Position numbers and translations under genes: made by a program. The notes under the pieces are model-generated. The model made no database searches. It was not told the DNA's origin and saw only the letters and a program-made list of their open reading frames with translations. From Roseibium litorale (GTDB taxonomy: Bacteria > Pseudomonadota > Alphaproteobacteria > Rhizobiales > Stappiaceae), in assembly GCF_014842915.1 (NCBI RefSeq), contig NZ_JACYXI010000016.1, forward strand, positions 40,488 through 104,487: 64,000 nt of DNA, in the 5' to 3' direction. Below, one piece after another: positions 9,440 through 18,287 of the stretch (its first letter is position 1; the number at the start of each line of letters is the position of its first letter).

Positions 9440-10173
9440 ACCGGCCGGACAACCAGCAAGACAAGACAGCTTCCCGGGACCACGTGGTTTATGTGGTCGA
9501 CGACGAACCGGACATCTGCGCCTTGCTGAGCGATGCCATGCGTCCCTTCGCCATCAAGGCCAAGCCCTTTTCCAAGGCGCGGGATCTGCTTGACGCACTT
9601 GCCCATGGGGTGCCGGATGCCTGCCTGATCGATCTCGGCCTGCCCGACATGGAGGGCATGACCCTCATCAACGAAATCCGGAAACAGTCTTCGGTGCCAA
9701 TCATCGTGCTGTCCGCCCGCAATCATTCGTCCGACCGGGTGATGGGGCTGGAGCTTGGTGCCGACGATTATGTGGTCAAGCCGTTCGATCCCCGAGAAGT
9801 GGTGGCCCGGATCCGCTCAATCCTGCGCCGGGCGGGCGAAACCCTGCCAGAGAAGACCGGCACAGCCTGCGCCCGGTTCGAAGGCTGGTGCTACCGGCCC
9901 TCCTCGCACAGCCTCACCTCCCCGGATGGTGAGGAAACCTATCTCTCCACCGGAGAAGCCTCCTTGCTGGACGCCCTGCTCCGGGCGCCCCGCCGGGTGC
10001 TGACCCGCGATTACCTGCTGGAACATGGCGGGCGGGACGAAAGCCTCGACCGTTCCATCGACGTGCGGATCTCACGCATCCGCAAGAAACTGAGCGCGCC
10101 GGGCGTTCCCAGCCTGATCCGGACGATTTACGGCTCAGGTTACATGCTCACAGCGTCCGTCGACTGGAGCTGA
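9436..10173 (+). CDS. OmpR-family response regulator
   Basis: A DNA-binding partner for the preceding hybrid kinase; the four-base ATGA overlap implies coupled translation. The N-terminal receiver has VVDDEPD near residue 20, the acceptor Asp in LIDLGLPDM near 66, and the KPFDPREV lysine near 115. The C-terminal winged helix (about 150-240) includes LTRDYLLEHGGRDESLDRSIDV and ends with IRTIYGSGYML, typical of the PhoB/OmpR class. Length of 245 residues is normal. The gene ends before a strong hairpin and is convergent with the TRAP operon. Regulatory targets are inferred only from position. Confidence 0.93.
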   Translation: MNRPDNQQDKTASRDHVVYVVDDEPDICALLSDAMRPFAIKAKPFSKARDLLDALAHGVPDACLIDLGLPDMEGMTLINEIRKQSSVPIIVLSARNHSSDRVMGLELGADDYVVKPFDPREVVARIRSILRRAGETLPEKTGTACARFEGWCYRPSSHSLTSPDGEETYLSTGEASLLDALLRAPRRVLTRDYLLEHGGRDESLDRSIDVRISRIRKKLSAPGVPSLIRTIYGSGYMLTASVDWS

Positions 10174-10192
10174 TCACGCTACTTGGAGAAAC

Positions 10193-10228
10193 AATTGCGG
10201 GAGGGCGGTTTCCCGTCCTCCCGCAATT
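10193..10228. terminator. Strong hairpin terminator between convergent operons
   Basis: A 12-bp perfect repeat (10193-10204 with 10217-10228) extends inward by four more pairs, one of them G-U, leaving a four-base loop. On the minus strand it is followed by a modest T-rich stretch (TTGTTTCT), so it best terminates the TRAP operon. It may also act for the response-regulator gene ending at 10173. Confidence 0.8.
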
Positions 10229-10248
10229 CGTGATGCCTGGATGCCCGC

Positions 10249-12918
10249 TCAGAAGTTGAGTGAGACATCCCGGTGACCAGAGAGGCAACTCGCGACGCTG
10301 AGCGCGATGTCCCGCGGCAGAGCCGCCTGCTGGCGCAGGCCGATGTTGTTGCGGATCGCGGCGTCATAGGTTTCCAGCTTTGGCAGAAGCTCGGCTTCGG
10401 CCTTCTTCCGCCAGGCCAGATCGGCCTTCAGTGCCGCAATCGACTTGTCGATCTCGGCTTGGGCGCCGGCAATGTCATCCGCTTTCTTGCGCAGAAGCGA
10501 ACGGGCATCTCCGACACCCTTGCGGATATCGCTGGTCCCTTCGATCTCGCCTATTTGCGACCGGATTTCCGCAAGCCGGTCAACGGCAGCGGTGTGCTCC
10601 AGCGTTGCGATCTCGGACTTCAGACCTTCAAGAACCGGCTCAAAGGCGGCCAGCTTGTCAGCTCCCTTGAGAACCGCGATCGTCTCGGCGAGAGGCTGAT
10701 ACGCAGAGTCCGCGGTCCGGCGGTAGGTCAGACGCGCCTTGTTCTCAGCCTTCTGGATGGTCGAGAAGGTCTTGTTAGCGTCCTTCCAGGTTCCGGGAAT
10801 CTGAGCGATCAGCTCATCATGCTGCTTCTGCAGAGCATCGATCCGGGTCTTTGCACGTTCGCCTTGTGCCTCGGTATAGATACCTGTCGGACCAGCGCGG
10901 CTGACAACCACCTGCAGTTCCTTGATCCGGGTCTCGATCCGCAGAGCATCACGCTCAATCGCCCGCACCTCGCGATGCAACGGACGGTAGTCAACGGCAG
11001 CCTCGGTAACCGCTTTTTCAGCAGAACCGATCTCGGACATTTGCGGCATGACCTGATTTGCAGCCTCAAAGCTCTTTTTCAGGTCCTTCTGCAGATCCTT
11101 TGGCAGATAGGAGATATCCAGCCCTTCAGCCGTCTTGATCGCGGACATGATGCCCTGACCATTCTGGCTGAAGTCCTCCGCAACCGAATTCTCCATGCAA
11201 TATTGCAGGCGCGGGTTCATCGGTGGCGGCGCGTTCTCGGACAAGAGACTGGACCGGTTGGGCAGATAGTTCACCAATTGCGGGTAGAAGCCGGCAATGA
11301 ACAGGGCCAGAAGCTGCAGGCTGATGAAGGCCACAACCCCTTTGTACATGTCGATGGTCTTCACCGCTGCCGGAGCCACGCCGCGCAGATAGAACAGGGC
11401 GAAGCCGAAGGGCGGAGTCAGGAACGACGTCTGGATGTTCAGGCCGATCATTACCCCGAGCCACACTGCGGTGACGTTGGCCGCCGGATCCGCCAGCAGG
11501 ATGGGAGCCACGATCGGCACCACGACCACCGCGATTTCAATGAAATCGAGGAAGAAGCCGAGGATGAAAATCACCAGCATGACGATCAGGAACTGAACCC
11601 AGAACCCGCCCGGGAGACCCTGCAGGAAGTGCTTCACCAGCTCTTCCCCGCCGAAGGCGCGGAAGGAGGCGGTTAGCATGGCCGCACCGATCAGGATGAT
11701 GAAGACGAGCGACGAGGTCTTTGCCGTTTCCAGCATCACGCCCCGGAGCGTGTCTTCAAACTTGAGGGTACGCCAGCCGCTCCAGAACACTGCGATCAAC
11801 AGTAGGGAGACAGCAATCAGCGCGATGACCAGCCCGAGCACTTCCTGAGAGGTCTGAACACGCTTGATGTTGATCGCGCCAATGAAGCTGACGACAATAG
11901 CAATCGCCAGAAGCGCAATGATCGCAAGGATCGCAGGCGTGTAGCGCGCCTTGGTTCCCTCTCCGCCAAGCCGGTAGCCGGCCATGACCATGGCGCCGAT
12001 AGCACCGATCGCCCCTGCCTGGTTCACAGTTGCGATACCGGCGACAATCGAGCCAAGAACAAGGAAGATCAGGGCCAGCGGCGGCACGAGCGTGACGAAG
12101 ACCTGGCCCAGGAACTTGCGGTCGAAGCCGCTGTCGCTGTGTACGGCCGGAGCCGCCTTGGGATTGATCAGTGCGAAACCGAGAATGAAGAGCATGTAGA
12201 GCCCGACGAGCACGAGGCCCGGCAGGAACGCACCCAGGAACATTTCACCAGCACTTGTAGACACCACAGCAAAGTCTGACGGCATGGTCACTTCGCCGGT
12301 AGCCTGCTTGTACAGGGTCTGGCGGATGGTTCCCGCCTGATCGACGGCGCTGGCAAGCTGGTCGGCCAGAATGATCAGAACGATCGAAGGCGGAATGATC
12401 TGTCCAAGCGTGCCGGACGCGGCAATGGTCCCGGTTGCTAGCGGCACCGAGTATTTGTTGCGCAGCATGGCAGGCAGGGAGATCAGGCCCATGGCCACCA
12501 CCGTGGCGCCAACGATGCCCGTGGTGGCTGCGAGCAGCGCCCCCACGAAGACCACCGAGATGCCCAGACCGCCAGGAACCGGTCCAAACAGACGCGCCAT
12601 GGTGACCAGCAGATCTTCAGCGATCTTGGACCGCTGCAGCATGATGCCCATGAACACGAACAGCGGAATGGCGATCAGCGTATCGCGCTCGGCCTCCCAG
12701 TAGATGCCCCGGAAGTTCGTGACCCCCGCACTGAGCCACTGGCTGGGTCCCCCGATCGAGAAATATGCGTCCACACTTCCCGTGAACACATACCCCGCGA
12801 GGGAGGCGATGCCGATGGTGATGATCGCCGAGCCCGGCAGAGCAAAGGCCACCGGAAATCCGGAACCCAGCGCGGTAGCCATCAGCAGGATGAGAAGGAT
12901 TAGAAAGAAAAGTTCCAT
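10249..12918 (-). CDS. TRAP transporter large permease (DctM family) with long C-terminal helical extension
   Basis: This is the sodium-coupled membrane subunit of a TRAP importer. The DctM core is clear: an FVFMGIMLQRS helix, GTLGQIIPPSIVLIILAD near residues 170-190, and NIQTSFLTPPFGFALFYLRG near residues 490-510. A typical DctM has about 430 residues; this one has 889. It has an extra hydrophobic pair in the middle (about 330-390, around ARYTPAILAIIALLAIAIVV). After the last membrane segment (about 560) come some 330 charged, largely helical residues with coiled-coil-like stretches and no recognised domain. It follows the small-permease gene by 20 bases. The extension is most likely cytoplasmic or periplasmic scaffolding; its role is unknown. 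Confidence 0.9.
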   Translation of the reverse strand: MELFFLILLILLMATALGSGFPVAFALPGSAIITIGIASLAGYVFTGSVDAYFSIGGPSQWLSAGVTNFRGIYWEAERDTLIAIPLFVFMGIMLQRSKIAEDLLVTMARLFGPVPGGLGISVVFVGALLAATTGIVGATVVAMGLISLPAMLRNKYSVPLATGTIAASGTLGQIIPPSIVLIILADQLASAVDQAGTIRQTLYKQATGEVTMPSDFAVVSTSAGEMFLGAFLPGLVLVGLYMLFILGFALINPKAAPAVHSDSGFDRKFLGQVFVTLVPPLALIFLVLGSIVAGIATVNQAGAIGAIGAMVMAGYRLGGEGTKARYTPAILAIIALLAIAIVVSFIGAINIKRVQTSQEVLGLVIALIAVSLLLIAVFWSGWRTLKFEDTLRGVMLETAKTSSLVFIILIGAAMLTASFRAFGGEELVKHFLQGLPGGFWVQFLIVMLVIFILGFFLDFIEIAVVVVPIVAPILLADPAANVTAVWLGVMIGLNIQTSFLTPPFGFALFYLRGVAPAAVKTIDMYKGVVAFISLQLLALFIAGFYPQLVNYLPNRSSLLSENAPPPMNPRLQYCMENSVAEDFSQNGQGIMSAIKTAEGLDISYLPKDLQKDLKKSFEAANQVMPQMSEIGSAEKAVTEAAVDYRPLHREVRAIERDALRIETRIKELQVVVSRAGPTGIYTEAQGERAKTRIDALQKQHDELIAQIPGTWKDANKTFSTIQKAENKARLTYRRTADSAYQPLAETIAVLKGADKLAAFEPVLEGLKSEIATLEHTAAVDRLAEIRSQIGEIEGTSDIRKGVGDARSLLRKKADDIAGAQAEIDKSIAALKADLAWRKKAEAELLPKLETYDAAIRNNIGLRQQAALPRDIALSVASCLSGHRDVSLNF

Positions 12919-12938
12919 ATCATTCGGTCTCTGACGGC

Positions 12939-13976
12939 TTATTGGACGGTATGGGAATCATGGTCGCGTCCGCCGGGTTCACCCCGGATATCGGCCACCG
13001 CATCCATGAAATAGCTGACGAACTGAACCATCATGGTGACTGCGAAGACACCGAGGTAACCTGCCATCAGATATTTGACATAAAGTCCGAAGCCAGCCTG
13101 CGTCGTCTCGTAAGAGAGGATCGGGCTGTTGATGATGTTCTGCTTGCCACCCATGCCGATGATCAGCACAACCCAGCACAAGGCAACGCCCAGGAAGAGA
13201 CTTCCAATCGCGTTCACATAGCCCTTCGTGCGGCGGCTGAAGCTGGCATAGAGAATGTCCACGCGCACATGCCCCTCTTCCAGCAGCGTGTAGGCGCTGG
13301 CGAACAGAAACAGCCCGGCGTACCAAAAGCGCACCAGGTCAGCCATGAAGGCCTGCTCATAGGAGAAGATAAAGCGGCCGATCACGATCAGCAGCTCCGA
13401 CACAACAACAAGAAGAGCCAGCCAGGTGAACCCGAGTGTCCGGGTAAAGGCGGCGATGACAAAGGACAGGGCGATCAGCGGCATGTGCACATAGGCGCCG
13501 CGGAACTGCGAACGGCCAAGTTCTGCCGTGAGGTCCGTACCGGCAACCGCTTCAAGCAACCCTTCCACGCGGAGGAAGGAAATAACCGTATCGACCACAC
13601 CGACAATCACCACTGCCCAGAACGCTGCACGGATCAGATAGGCATTCAGGTCACTGATGCGTTTGGAATCCTGCCGTAGCGTCACTGAACCGGTCTTGCC
13701 GACATAGACGAAGGCCAGAGCCACCATCACTCCGTAGACACCAAGCTGGGCCCACGACCAGACGATCGGAAGCGAGCCGTTTGCCTTGCCTCCGAAGATC
13801 GGCGCAATGCCCGGCAGGTCCTGCCAGTAATTGAGATAGTTGTTGAGCAGAAAGGCTGCCATCACGGCCAGAATCGCCCAACCGAGCATGCGCACCGGCA
13901 CCGGATTCTTGCCCGAACCGGTCTGGCTGCTGACATGGGCGGACATTCCGGCCGGAACGCCGTGAGCGGACGTCAT
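12939..13976 (-). CDS. TRAP transporter small permease (DctQ family), enlarged
   Basis: This is the small membrane subunit that pairs with the DctM protein. The DctQ signature region is present in the second half (FWYAGLFLFASAYTLLEEGH, then VRVDILYASFSRRTKGYVN). The protein is 345 residues against a usual 160-230, with four extra N-terminal hydrophobic segments before the standard four. Such long DctQ proteins pair with enlarged DctM partners in the TakP-type subgroup. It lies between the binding-protein gene and the large permease, separated from the former by a hairpin. Start 13976 is used; a later ATG at residue 11 is possible. Confidence 0.88.
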   Translation of the reverse strand: MTSAHGVPAGMSAHVSSQTGSGKNPVPVRMLGWAILAVMAAFLLNNYLNYWQDLPGIAPIFGGKANGSLPIVWSWAQLGVYGVMVALAFVYVGKTGSVTLRQDSKRISDLNAYLIRAAFWAVVIVGVVDTVISFLRVEGLLEAVAGTDLTAELGRSQFRGAYVHMPLIALSFVIAAFTRTLGFTWLALLVVVSELLIVIGRFIFSYEQAFMADLVRFWYAGLFLFASAYTLLEEGHVRVDILYASFSRRTKGYVNAIGSLFLGVALCWVVLIIGMGGKQNIINSPILSYETTQAGFGLYVKYLMAGYLGVFAVTMMVQFVSYFMDAVADIRGEPGGRDHDSHTVQ

Positions 13977-14014
13977 CGCAGGTTGTCCTTTGAAAGATTG
14001 GATACAACAAGGTA

Positions 14015-14038
14015 GGGGACGGAATTTCTTCCGTCCCC
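14015..14038 (-). promoter_or_regulatory. Intercistronic hairpin after the TRAP binding-protein gene
   Basis: A 10-bp perfect stem (GGGGACGGAA paired with TTCCGTCCCC) with a TTTC loop lies 26 bases past the binding-protein stop and before the small permease gene. It lacks a downstream T tract. Probable role: protection of the upstream message end or partial termination, giving more binding protein than permease. Confidence 0.75.
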
Positions 14039-14064
14039 GCTTTCAGGACCAGACATCCGCCGCC

Positions 14065-15165
14065 TTAGACGGTGATGCCCAGAACGCGGTTCCGCTGCTG
14101 CGTGTAACCAGTGTCGGCCAGGAGCATCCAGCGGCCGATTTCGGTACGCGCCTTCGCGAAGCTTTCGTGGGTACGTGCAGCAAGATCAGAATGCTGGATG
14201 GTTTCCTCGAACACGGCCTCGGCAGCATCGCCGAAGGCATCATAGACTTCGTCCGAGAACTTCTTCAGGACGACGCCGTGCTCGTTGATCAGCTTTTCAA
14301 GGTAGACACCGTTGTTGTTGTTGGTTTCTGCCATCTGCAGGGCGTTTTCTTCCATGCAGGCTGCCTTGATGATTTGCTGATCGGTCTTGGACAGCGAGGT
14401 TAGCCAGGACTTGTTGCAGCCCAGCGCAAGCTGGGAGCCCGGCTCATGCATGCCCGGATAGTAGTAGTACTTCGCGGCTTCGTAGAACTTCATGAAATAG
14501 TCGTTCCACGGGCCAACCCACTCGGTTGCGTCAACAGCGCCAGAAACGAGGTTTTCGTAGATCTGGCCACCCGGCAGGGACACCGGAGACGCACCGAGCT
14601 TTGCCATGACGTCACCGCCCAGGCCCGGAATACGCATCTTCAGACCCTTGAGGTCGTCAGCGGTTTCGATTTCCTTGTTGAACCAGCCGCCCATCTGCAC
14701 GCCGGTGTTGCCGGCTGCGAAGTTCTGCAGGCCGAATTCGCCGGCCAGTTCATCCCACAGCTCCTGACCGCCGCCGAACTTGATCCAGGCGTCGATTTCC
14801 GCATAGGTCAAACCAAAGGGAACAGCCGTGTAATAAGCCCAGGCCGGGTGCTTGCCCTTCCAGTAATAGTCCGCGCCGATATAGGCCTGCGCGTTGCCGG
14901 AAGCGACTTCGTCAAAGGAGTCAAATGCGCCGACGCGTTCGCCAGCAGCGAAATACTGAACGTTGATACGGCCTTCGGTCAGTTCACCGATACGAGCGGC
15001 AAGGCGCTGAGCCGAGGTGCCGAGACCCGGCATGTCCCGCGGCCAGGTCGACACAATCACCATCTCGGTGGTCGACTGCGCGATTGCCGGAGCTGCCAGC
15101 GCGGTTGCCGCTACGGCACCACCCGCACCAAGACCTGCTTTCTTAATAAATGAACGACGATCCAT
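14065..15165 (-). CDS. TRAP transporter substrate-binding protein (TakP-like)
   Basis: This is the periplasmic receptor of the TRAP system. It begins with a twin-arginine-type leader (MDRRSFIKKAGLGAGGAVAA) ending near APAIA at residue 28. The DctP core carries the family arginine region (LKGLKMRIPGLGGDVMAKLG near 165-185) and the TEWVGPWNDYFMKFYEAAKY stretch that in TakP-group receptors forms part of the ligand pocket. These features and the 366-residue length match receptors for 2-oxo acids and related monocarboxylates; the exact ligand is inference. It is the first gene of the operon, divergent from a Cache sensor kinase that may sense the same compound. Confidence 0.92.
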   Translation of the reverse strand: MDRRSFIKKAGLGAGGAVAATALAAPAIAQSTTEMVIVSTWPRDMPGLGTSAQRLAARIGELTEGRINVQYFAAGERVGAFDSFDEVASGNAQAYIGADYYWKGKHPAWAYYTAVPFGLTYAEIDAWIKFGGGQELWDELAGEFGLQNFAAGNTGVQMGGWFNKEIETADDLKGLKMRIPGLGGDVMAKLGASPVSLPGGQIYENLVSGAVDATEWVGPWNDYFMKFYEAAKYYYYPGMHEPGSQLALGCNKSWLTSLSKTDQQIIKAACMEENALQMAETNNNNGVYLEKLINEHGVVLKKFSDEVYDAFGDAAEAVFEETIQHSDLAARTHESFAKARTEIGRWMLLADTGYTQQRNRVLGITV

Positions 15166-15356
15166 GTACTTTCTCCTCCCATACCGGATGTCAAATTCAA
15201 TCGGCGCTTACACTTGCACCGATCTAACTGTATGTCTAGGAGAACGGGAGAGCTTTGCGCTATTCGTGGTTCTGCGCATTGATTGCGTAGTAATACTGAA
15301 CCGGCTGCGGAACTCCGCCGGAAAACTGCGTTAAGCGAGATGGACCACCCGATTCC

Positions 15357-16730
15357 GTGACCTTCAAAACCAAACTCATGCTGATAACGCTGCTGCCATT
15401 GGTGACGGTTTCGTTGCTGATTGGTGTGGCCAGCTATTACCAGGCGCAGCAGTTGATCGAGGCCGAAACGGCGTCCGTGGAACAGCGGGTTCTGGAAGCC
15501 AAGAAGACGGAAATCCGCAATTACATAAGCCTTGCCCTCACGTCGATCCAGGAGATCTACGAGAAGGAGCCAGGAGGACGGGGCGCCGCCCAAGCCGCGG
15601 TCAAGCGGATCCTGAACGACATGACCTTCGATGAAGACGGATACTTCTTCGTCTATGAGCTCGACGGCACAAACATTGTCCATCCCAAGCTCAATTATCT
15701 GGTGGGAAACAATTGGTGGGATCTGCAGGACCCTAATGGCGACTACGTCATCCGGAACCTGATCCTGGAAGCCAAGAAAGGGGGCGGTTTCCACCGCTAT
15801 GTCTGGCACAAGCCCAGCACAGGCAAGGTGGAGGAGAAACTGGCCTACGCCATCCTGCTCGACAAATGGGGCTGGATGATGGGAACCGGTCTCTATACCG
15901 ACGATATCGCAAGCGAAATATCCAGCATGAACAATGATTTCGAGGAGGCCATCCGCCAAACGGTCATTGCCATTTTCGCAATCACGCTTGTCGCCATCAT
16001 GATCGCCGGAACCTTGATCATCGGCGTGCGCTTTTCCGAACAGCTCTTTGCAGACGTCAAGCTCAAGGAGCTCACGAAGCGTATCGTCGACGTCCAGGAG
16101 CAGGAGCGCAAGCGCGTGTCCACGGAGCTGCATGACAGCATATCCCAGCTGCTCGTTTCCATCCGCTACGGCCTTGAGATGATACAGGCGGAAGCTGCCG
16201 ACCATCCAGTACTGAAACGCCAGGCAGACAAGTGCCTTGCCATTCTGGACGGCACGCTCGCTGAAGTGCGGCGTATTTCACGTGACCTGCGCCCAAGCGT
16301 ATTGGATGACATCGGTCTTGCGGCAGCCCTTGTCAGTCTTGGCAAGGAATTCGAGATGCAGTCGGGCATCAAGGTGACCGTTAGCGCGGACCGCAGCCAT
16401 TCCCGGCTTTCCGATGGTGCCAAGACAGCGCTTTACCGGGTCGTTCAAGAGGCGATGACGAATGTCGCCCGGCACTCTGCCGCCGATCATGTGGATATCC
16501 GCCTATCCGTTGGTCCGAGCCTGCTGACCCTTACCATCGAGGACAACGGCAGGGGACTGCCAATGCCTCTTGGGACAGGCACCGGCCTTGGTATCCCGAA
16601 CATGCGCGAGCGCATGGAAAGCCATAACGGGTTTCTCCAGCTTTCAAACCTTGCCAAAGGCGGAACCCGGATCCAAGTGACGATGCCGCTTGAGAAACAG
16701 TATGCTCCTCAATCCAGTCAGGCGGCCTGA
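15357..16730 (+). CDS. Cache-domain sensor histidine kinase (NarL-type partner, HisKA_3)
   Basis: A membrane sensor. An N-terminal membrane segment (about 7-28) is followed by a periplasmic single-Cache domain (about 30-190, with DEDGYFFVYELDGTNIVHPK and GWMMGTGLYTDDI), a second membrane segment (about 203-225), a dimerisation domain with histidine in TELHDSISQLL near 259, and an ATPase domain with GTGLGIPNMRERM near 405. Single-Cache_2 sensors commonly bind small organic acids. The start is GTG 15357; the nearest in-frame ATG is at 15378. It overlaps the regulator gene by one base. Being divergent from the TakP-like TRAP operon, it probably controls that transporter. Confidence 0.92.
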   Translation: MTFKTKLMLITLLPLVTVSLLIGVASYYQAQQLIEAETASVEQRVLEAKKTEIRNYISLALTSIQEIYEKEPGGRGAAQAAVKRILNDMTFDEDGYFFVYELDGTNIVHPKLNYLVGNNWWDLQDPNGDYVIRNLILEAKKGGGFHRYVWHKPSTGKVEEKLAYAILLDKWGWMMGTGLYTDDIASEISSMNNDFEEAIRQTVIAIFAITLVAIMIAGTLIIGVRFSEQLFADVKLKELTKRIVDVQEQERKRVSTELHDSISQLLVSIRYGLEMIQAEAADHPVLKRQADKCLAILDGTLAEVRRISRDLRPSVLDDIGLAAALVSLGKEFEMQSGIKVTVSADRSHSRLSDGAKTALYRVVQEAMTNVARHSAADHVDIRLSVGPSLLTLTIEDNGRGLPMPLGTGTGLGIPNMRERMESHNGFLQLSNLAKGGTRIQVTMPLEKQYAPQSSQAA

Positions 16731-17401
16731 TGACCGGCTCTCCTTCCCTCTCTTCACTGCATCAGACAAAACGGATCCGGGTGCTCCTGGCCGATGATCA
16801 CGAGCTGGTACGGGATGGAATTCGCGCGCGCCTCGAAAAGACGACGACCCTTGAGGTTGTCGGAGAGGCGACCAATGGCCGGGAAGCCGTGGAGAAAGCC
16901 GAAGCCCTGAAGCCCGATGTGGTCCTGATGGATGTTTCAATGCCGCTGATGAATGGTCTGGACGCCGCCCGCGAAATCCAGCGCAAGTTTCCGGCAACGG
17001 GGATCCTCGTTCTGTCGATCTACGACAATCCGGAATATGTCCGGGGTGTCATGCAGGCAGGGGCCCGCGGCTATATCCTGAAAGACATTTCGGCCATCGA
17101 AATGATCACTGCGATTACGTCCGTGGCAAGTGGCGGTTATTATTTCTCTTCCGCCGTGGGGCCGACGCTGATCGGGTCCAAGCCTCCAGTTCAGAAGGAA
17201 GATCCCTATGGCCTGACAGACCGGGAGCGGGAAGTCCTTCTCGGTATTGCCAAAGGCCAGCCGAACAAGGAAATTGCCAAGTCCCTGGGGATCAGCGTAA
17301 GGACGGTGGAAACACACAGGCTGAACCTCCGTGAAAAAGTCGGCAGCAAGAACGCGGCCCAGCTCTACAAGATCGCTCAGGATCTCGGATTGCTCGTCTA
17401 A
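16730..17401 (+). CDS. NarL/LuxR-family response regulator
   Basis: This is the partner of the preceding Cache kinase (TGATG overlap). The receiver domain has LLADDHELVRDG near residue 15-27, the acceptor Asp in VVLMDVSMPLMNG near 65, and YILKDIS with the conserved lysine near 118. The C-terminal LuxR-type helix-turn-helix spans about 158-215 (LTDREREVLLGIAKGQPNKE, SVRTVETHRLNLREKV). Length of 223 residues is normal. The divergent TRAP operon is the obvious candidate target. No clear operator was found in 15166-15356. Confidence 0.93.
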   Translation: MTGSPSLSSLHQTKRIRVLLADDHELVRDGIRARLEKTTTLEVVGEATNGREAVEKAEALKPDVVLMDVSMPLMNGLDAAREIQRKFPATGILVLSIYDNPEYVRGVMQAGARGYILKDISAIEMITAITSVASGGYYFSSAVGPTLIGSKPPVQKEDPYGLTDREREVLLGIAKGQPNKEIAKSLGISVRTVETHRLNLREKVGSKNAAQLYKIAQDLGLLV

Positions 17402-17452
17402 ACTGAACTGCGGCCGATCAGGCCTTCTTCAAACCCGGACACGTTTTCCCAA

Positions 17453-18205
17453 ATGACCAAGCCCCTCATCCTCGTGACCTCTGACGTCAAGCCGGTTGAC
17501 GGTTACAACTGGCATGCAGCGCCCTCGACCTACCTGAAGGCCGTGATCAGCGGCGCTGACGCGTTGCCCGTCATCCTTCCCTCCTTCGGTGCGGATATTG
17601 ATCTGGATGCTGTGCTCGACCGGGTGGACGGCGTTCTGGCGACCGGATCACGCAGCAACGTCAATCCTGAACTTTATGGCGGCGAGGCGACTGAGGCCAA
17701 CGGGCCGTATGATCCGGAACGTGACGCCACCTCCTTGCCCCTGCTGCGCCGCGCGATTGAACGGGGCATCCCGGTCTTCGCCATTTGCCGGGGCATGCAG
17801 GAACTGAACGTTGCCATGGGTGGAACGTTGCTGTCCGAAATACAGGATCTCGACGGACGGGATGATCACCGTGCTCCCGTGTCGGAGCATCAGGACGAGC
17901 GGTTCAAAATCGCGCATCCCATTGCCGTCAAGCCGGGAAGCCAGCTGGAGGCCGTCGTCAGCAGTCCGGAGATCAATGTCAATTCCCTGCACCGGCAAGC
18001 CCTTGGCACGCTCGGTGAAGGCGTTGAGGTCGAGGCCTCGGCGGAAGACGGTACCATCGAAGCCGTCAGCATCAAGAATGCCTGCGGCTATGTTCTTGGC
18101 ACCCAGTGGCACCCGGAATACTGGGTCGGCAGCGACGCGCCTTCCGCAAAGCTGTTCAAGGCCTTTGGCGATGCAGCGCGCGCCTACCGGTCGGCGCAGA
18201 AGTAA
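17453..18205 (+). CDS. Class I glutamine amidotransferase, gamma-glutamyl-GABA hydrolase family (peptidase C26)
   Basis: This family (PuuD in E. coli) hydrolyses the gamma-glutamyl bond of gamma-glutamyl-GABA and related amides. The catalytic cysteine is in FAICRGMQELNV near residue 110, and the His-Glu pair is in GTQWHPEY near 220. Length of 250 residues matches PuuD. No other putrescine genes are adjacent, so substrate is uncertain. It is a single-gene unit between the Cache regulator and a rho-independent terminator at 18230-18262. Confidence 0.9.
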   Translation: MTKPLILVTSDVKPVDGYNWHAAPSTYLKAVISGADALPVILPSFGADIDLDAVLDRVDGVLATGSRSNVNPELYGGEATEANGPYDPERDATSLPLLRRAIERGIPVFAICRGMQELNVAMGGTLLSEIQDLDGRDDHRAPVSEHQDERFKIAHPIAVKPGSQLEAVVSSPEINVNSLHRQALGTLGEGVEVEASAEDGTIEAVSIKNACGYVLGTQWHPEYWVGSDAPSAKLFKAFGDAARAYRSAQK

Positions 18206-18229
18206 CCAGCCCTGGCAGCTCAAAAAAGA

Positions 18230-18262
18230 AGCCCCCGCGCCTTCCGGTACGGGGGCTTTTTT
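18230..18262. terminator. Rho-independent terminator, bidirectional
   Basis: An 8-bp GC stem (AGCCCCCG with CGGGGGCT) is followed by TTTTTT on the plus strand and preceded by an A run that gives a T run on the minus strand. It sits between the amidotransferase gene and the convergent NicO fusion gene and can serve both. Confidence 0.92.
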
Positions 18263-18287
18263 CGTTCAAGCTTCCAAAACGGTCAGA

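Noticed and set aside
10273..11676. A 467-codon open frame on the plus strand
   Set aside because: It is antisense to the TRAP large permease, has no recognisable domain and reflects codon bias of the real gene.
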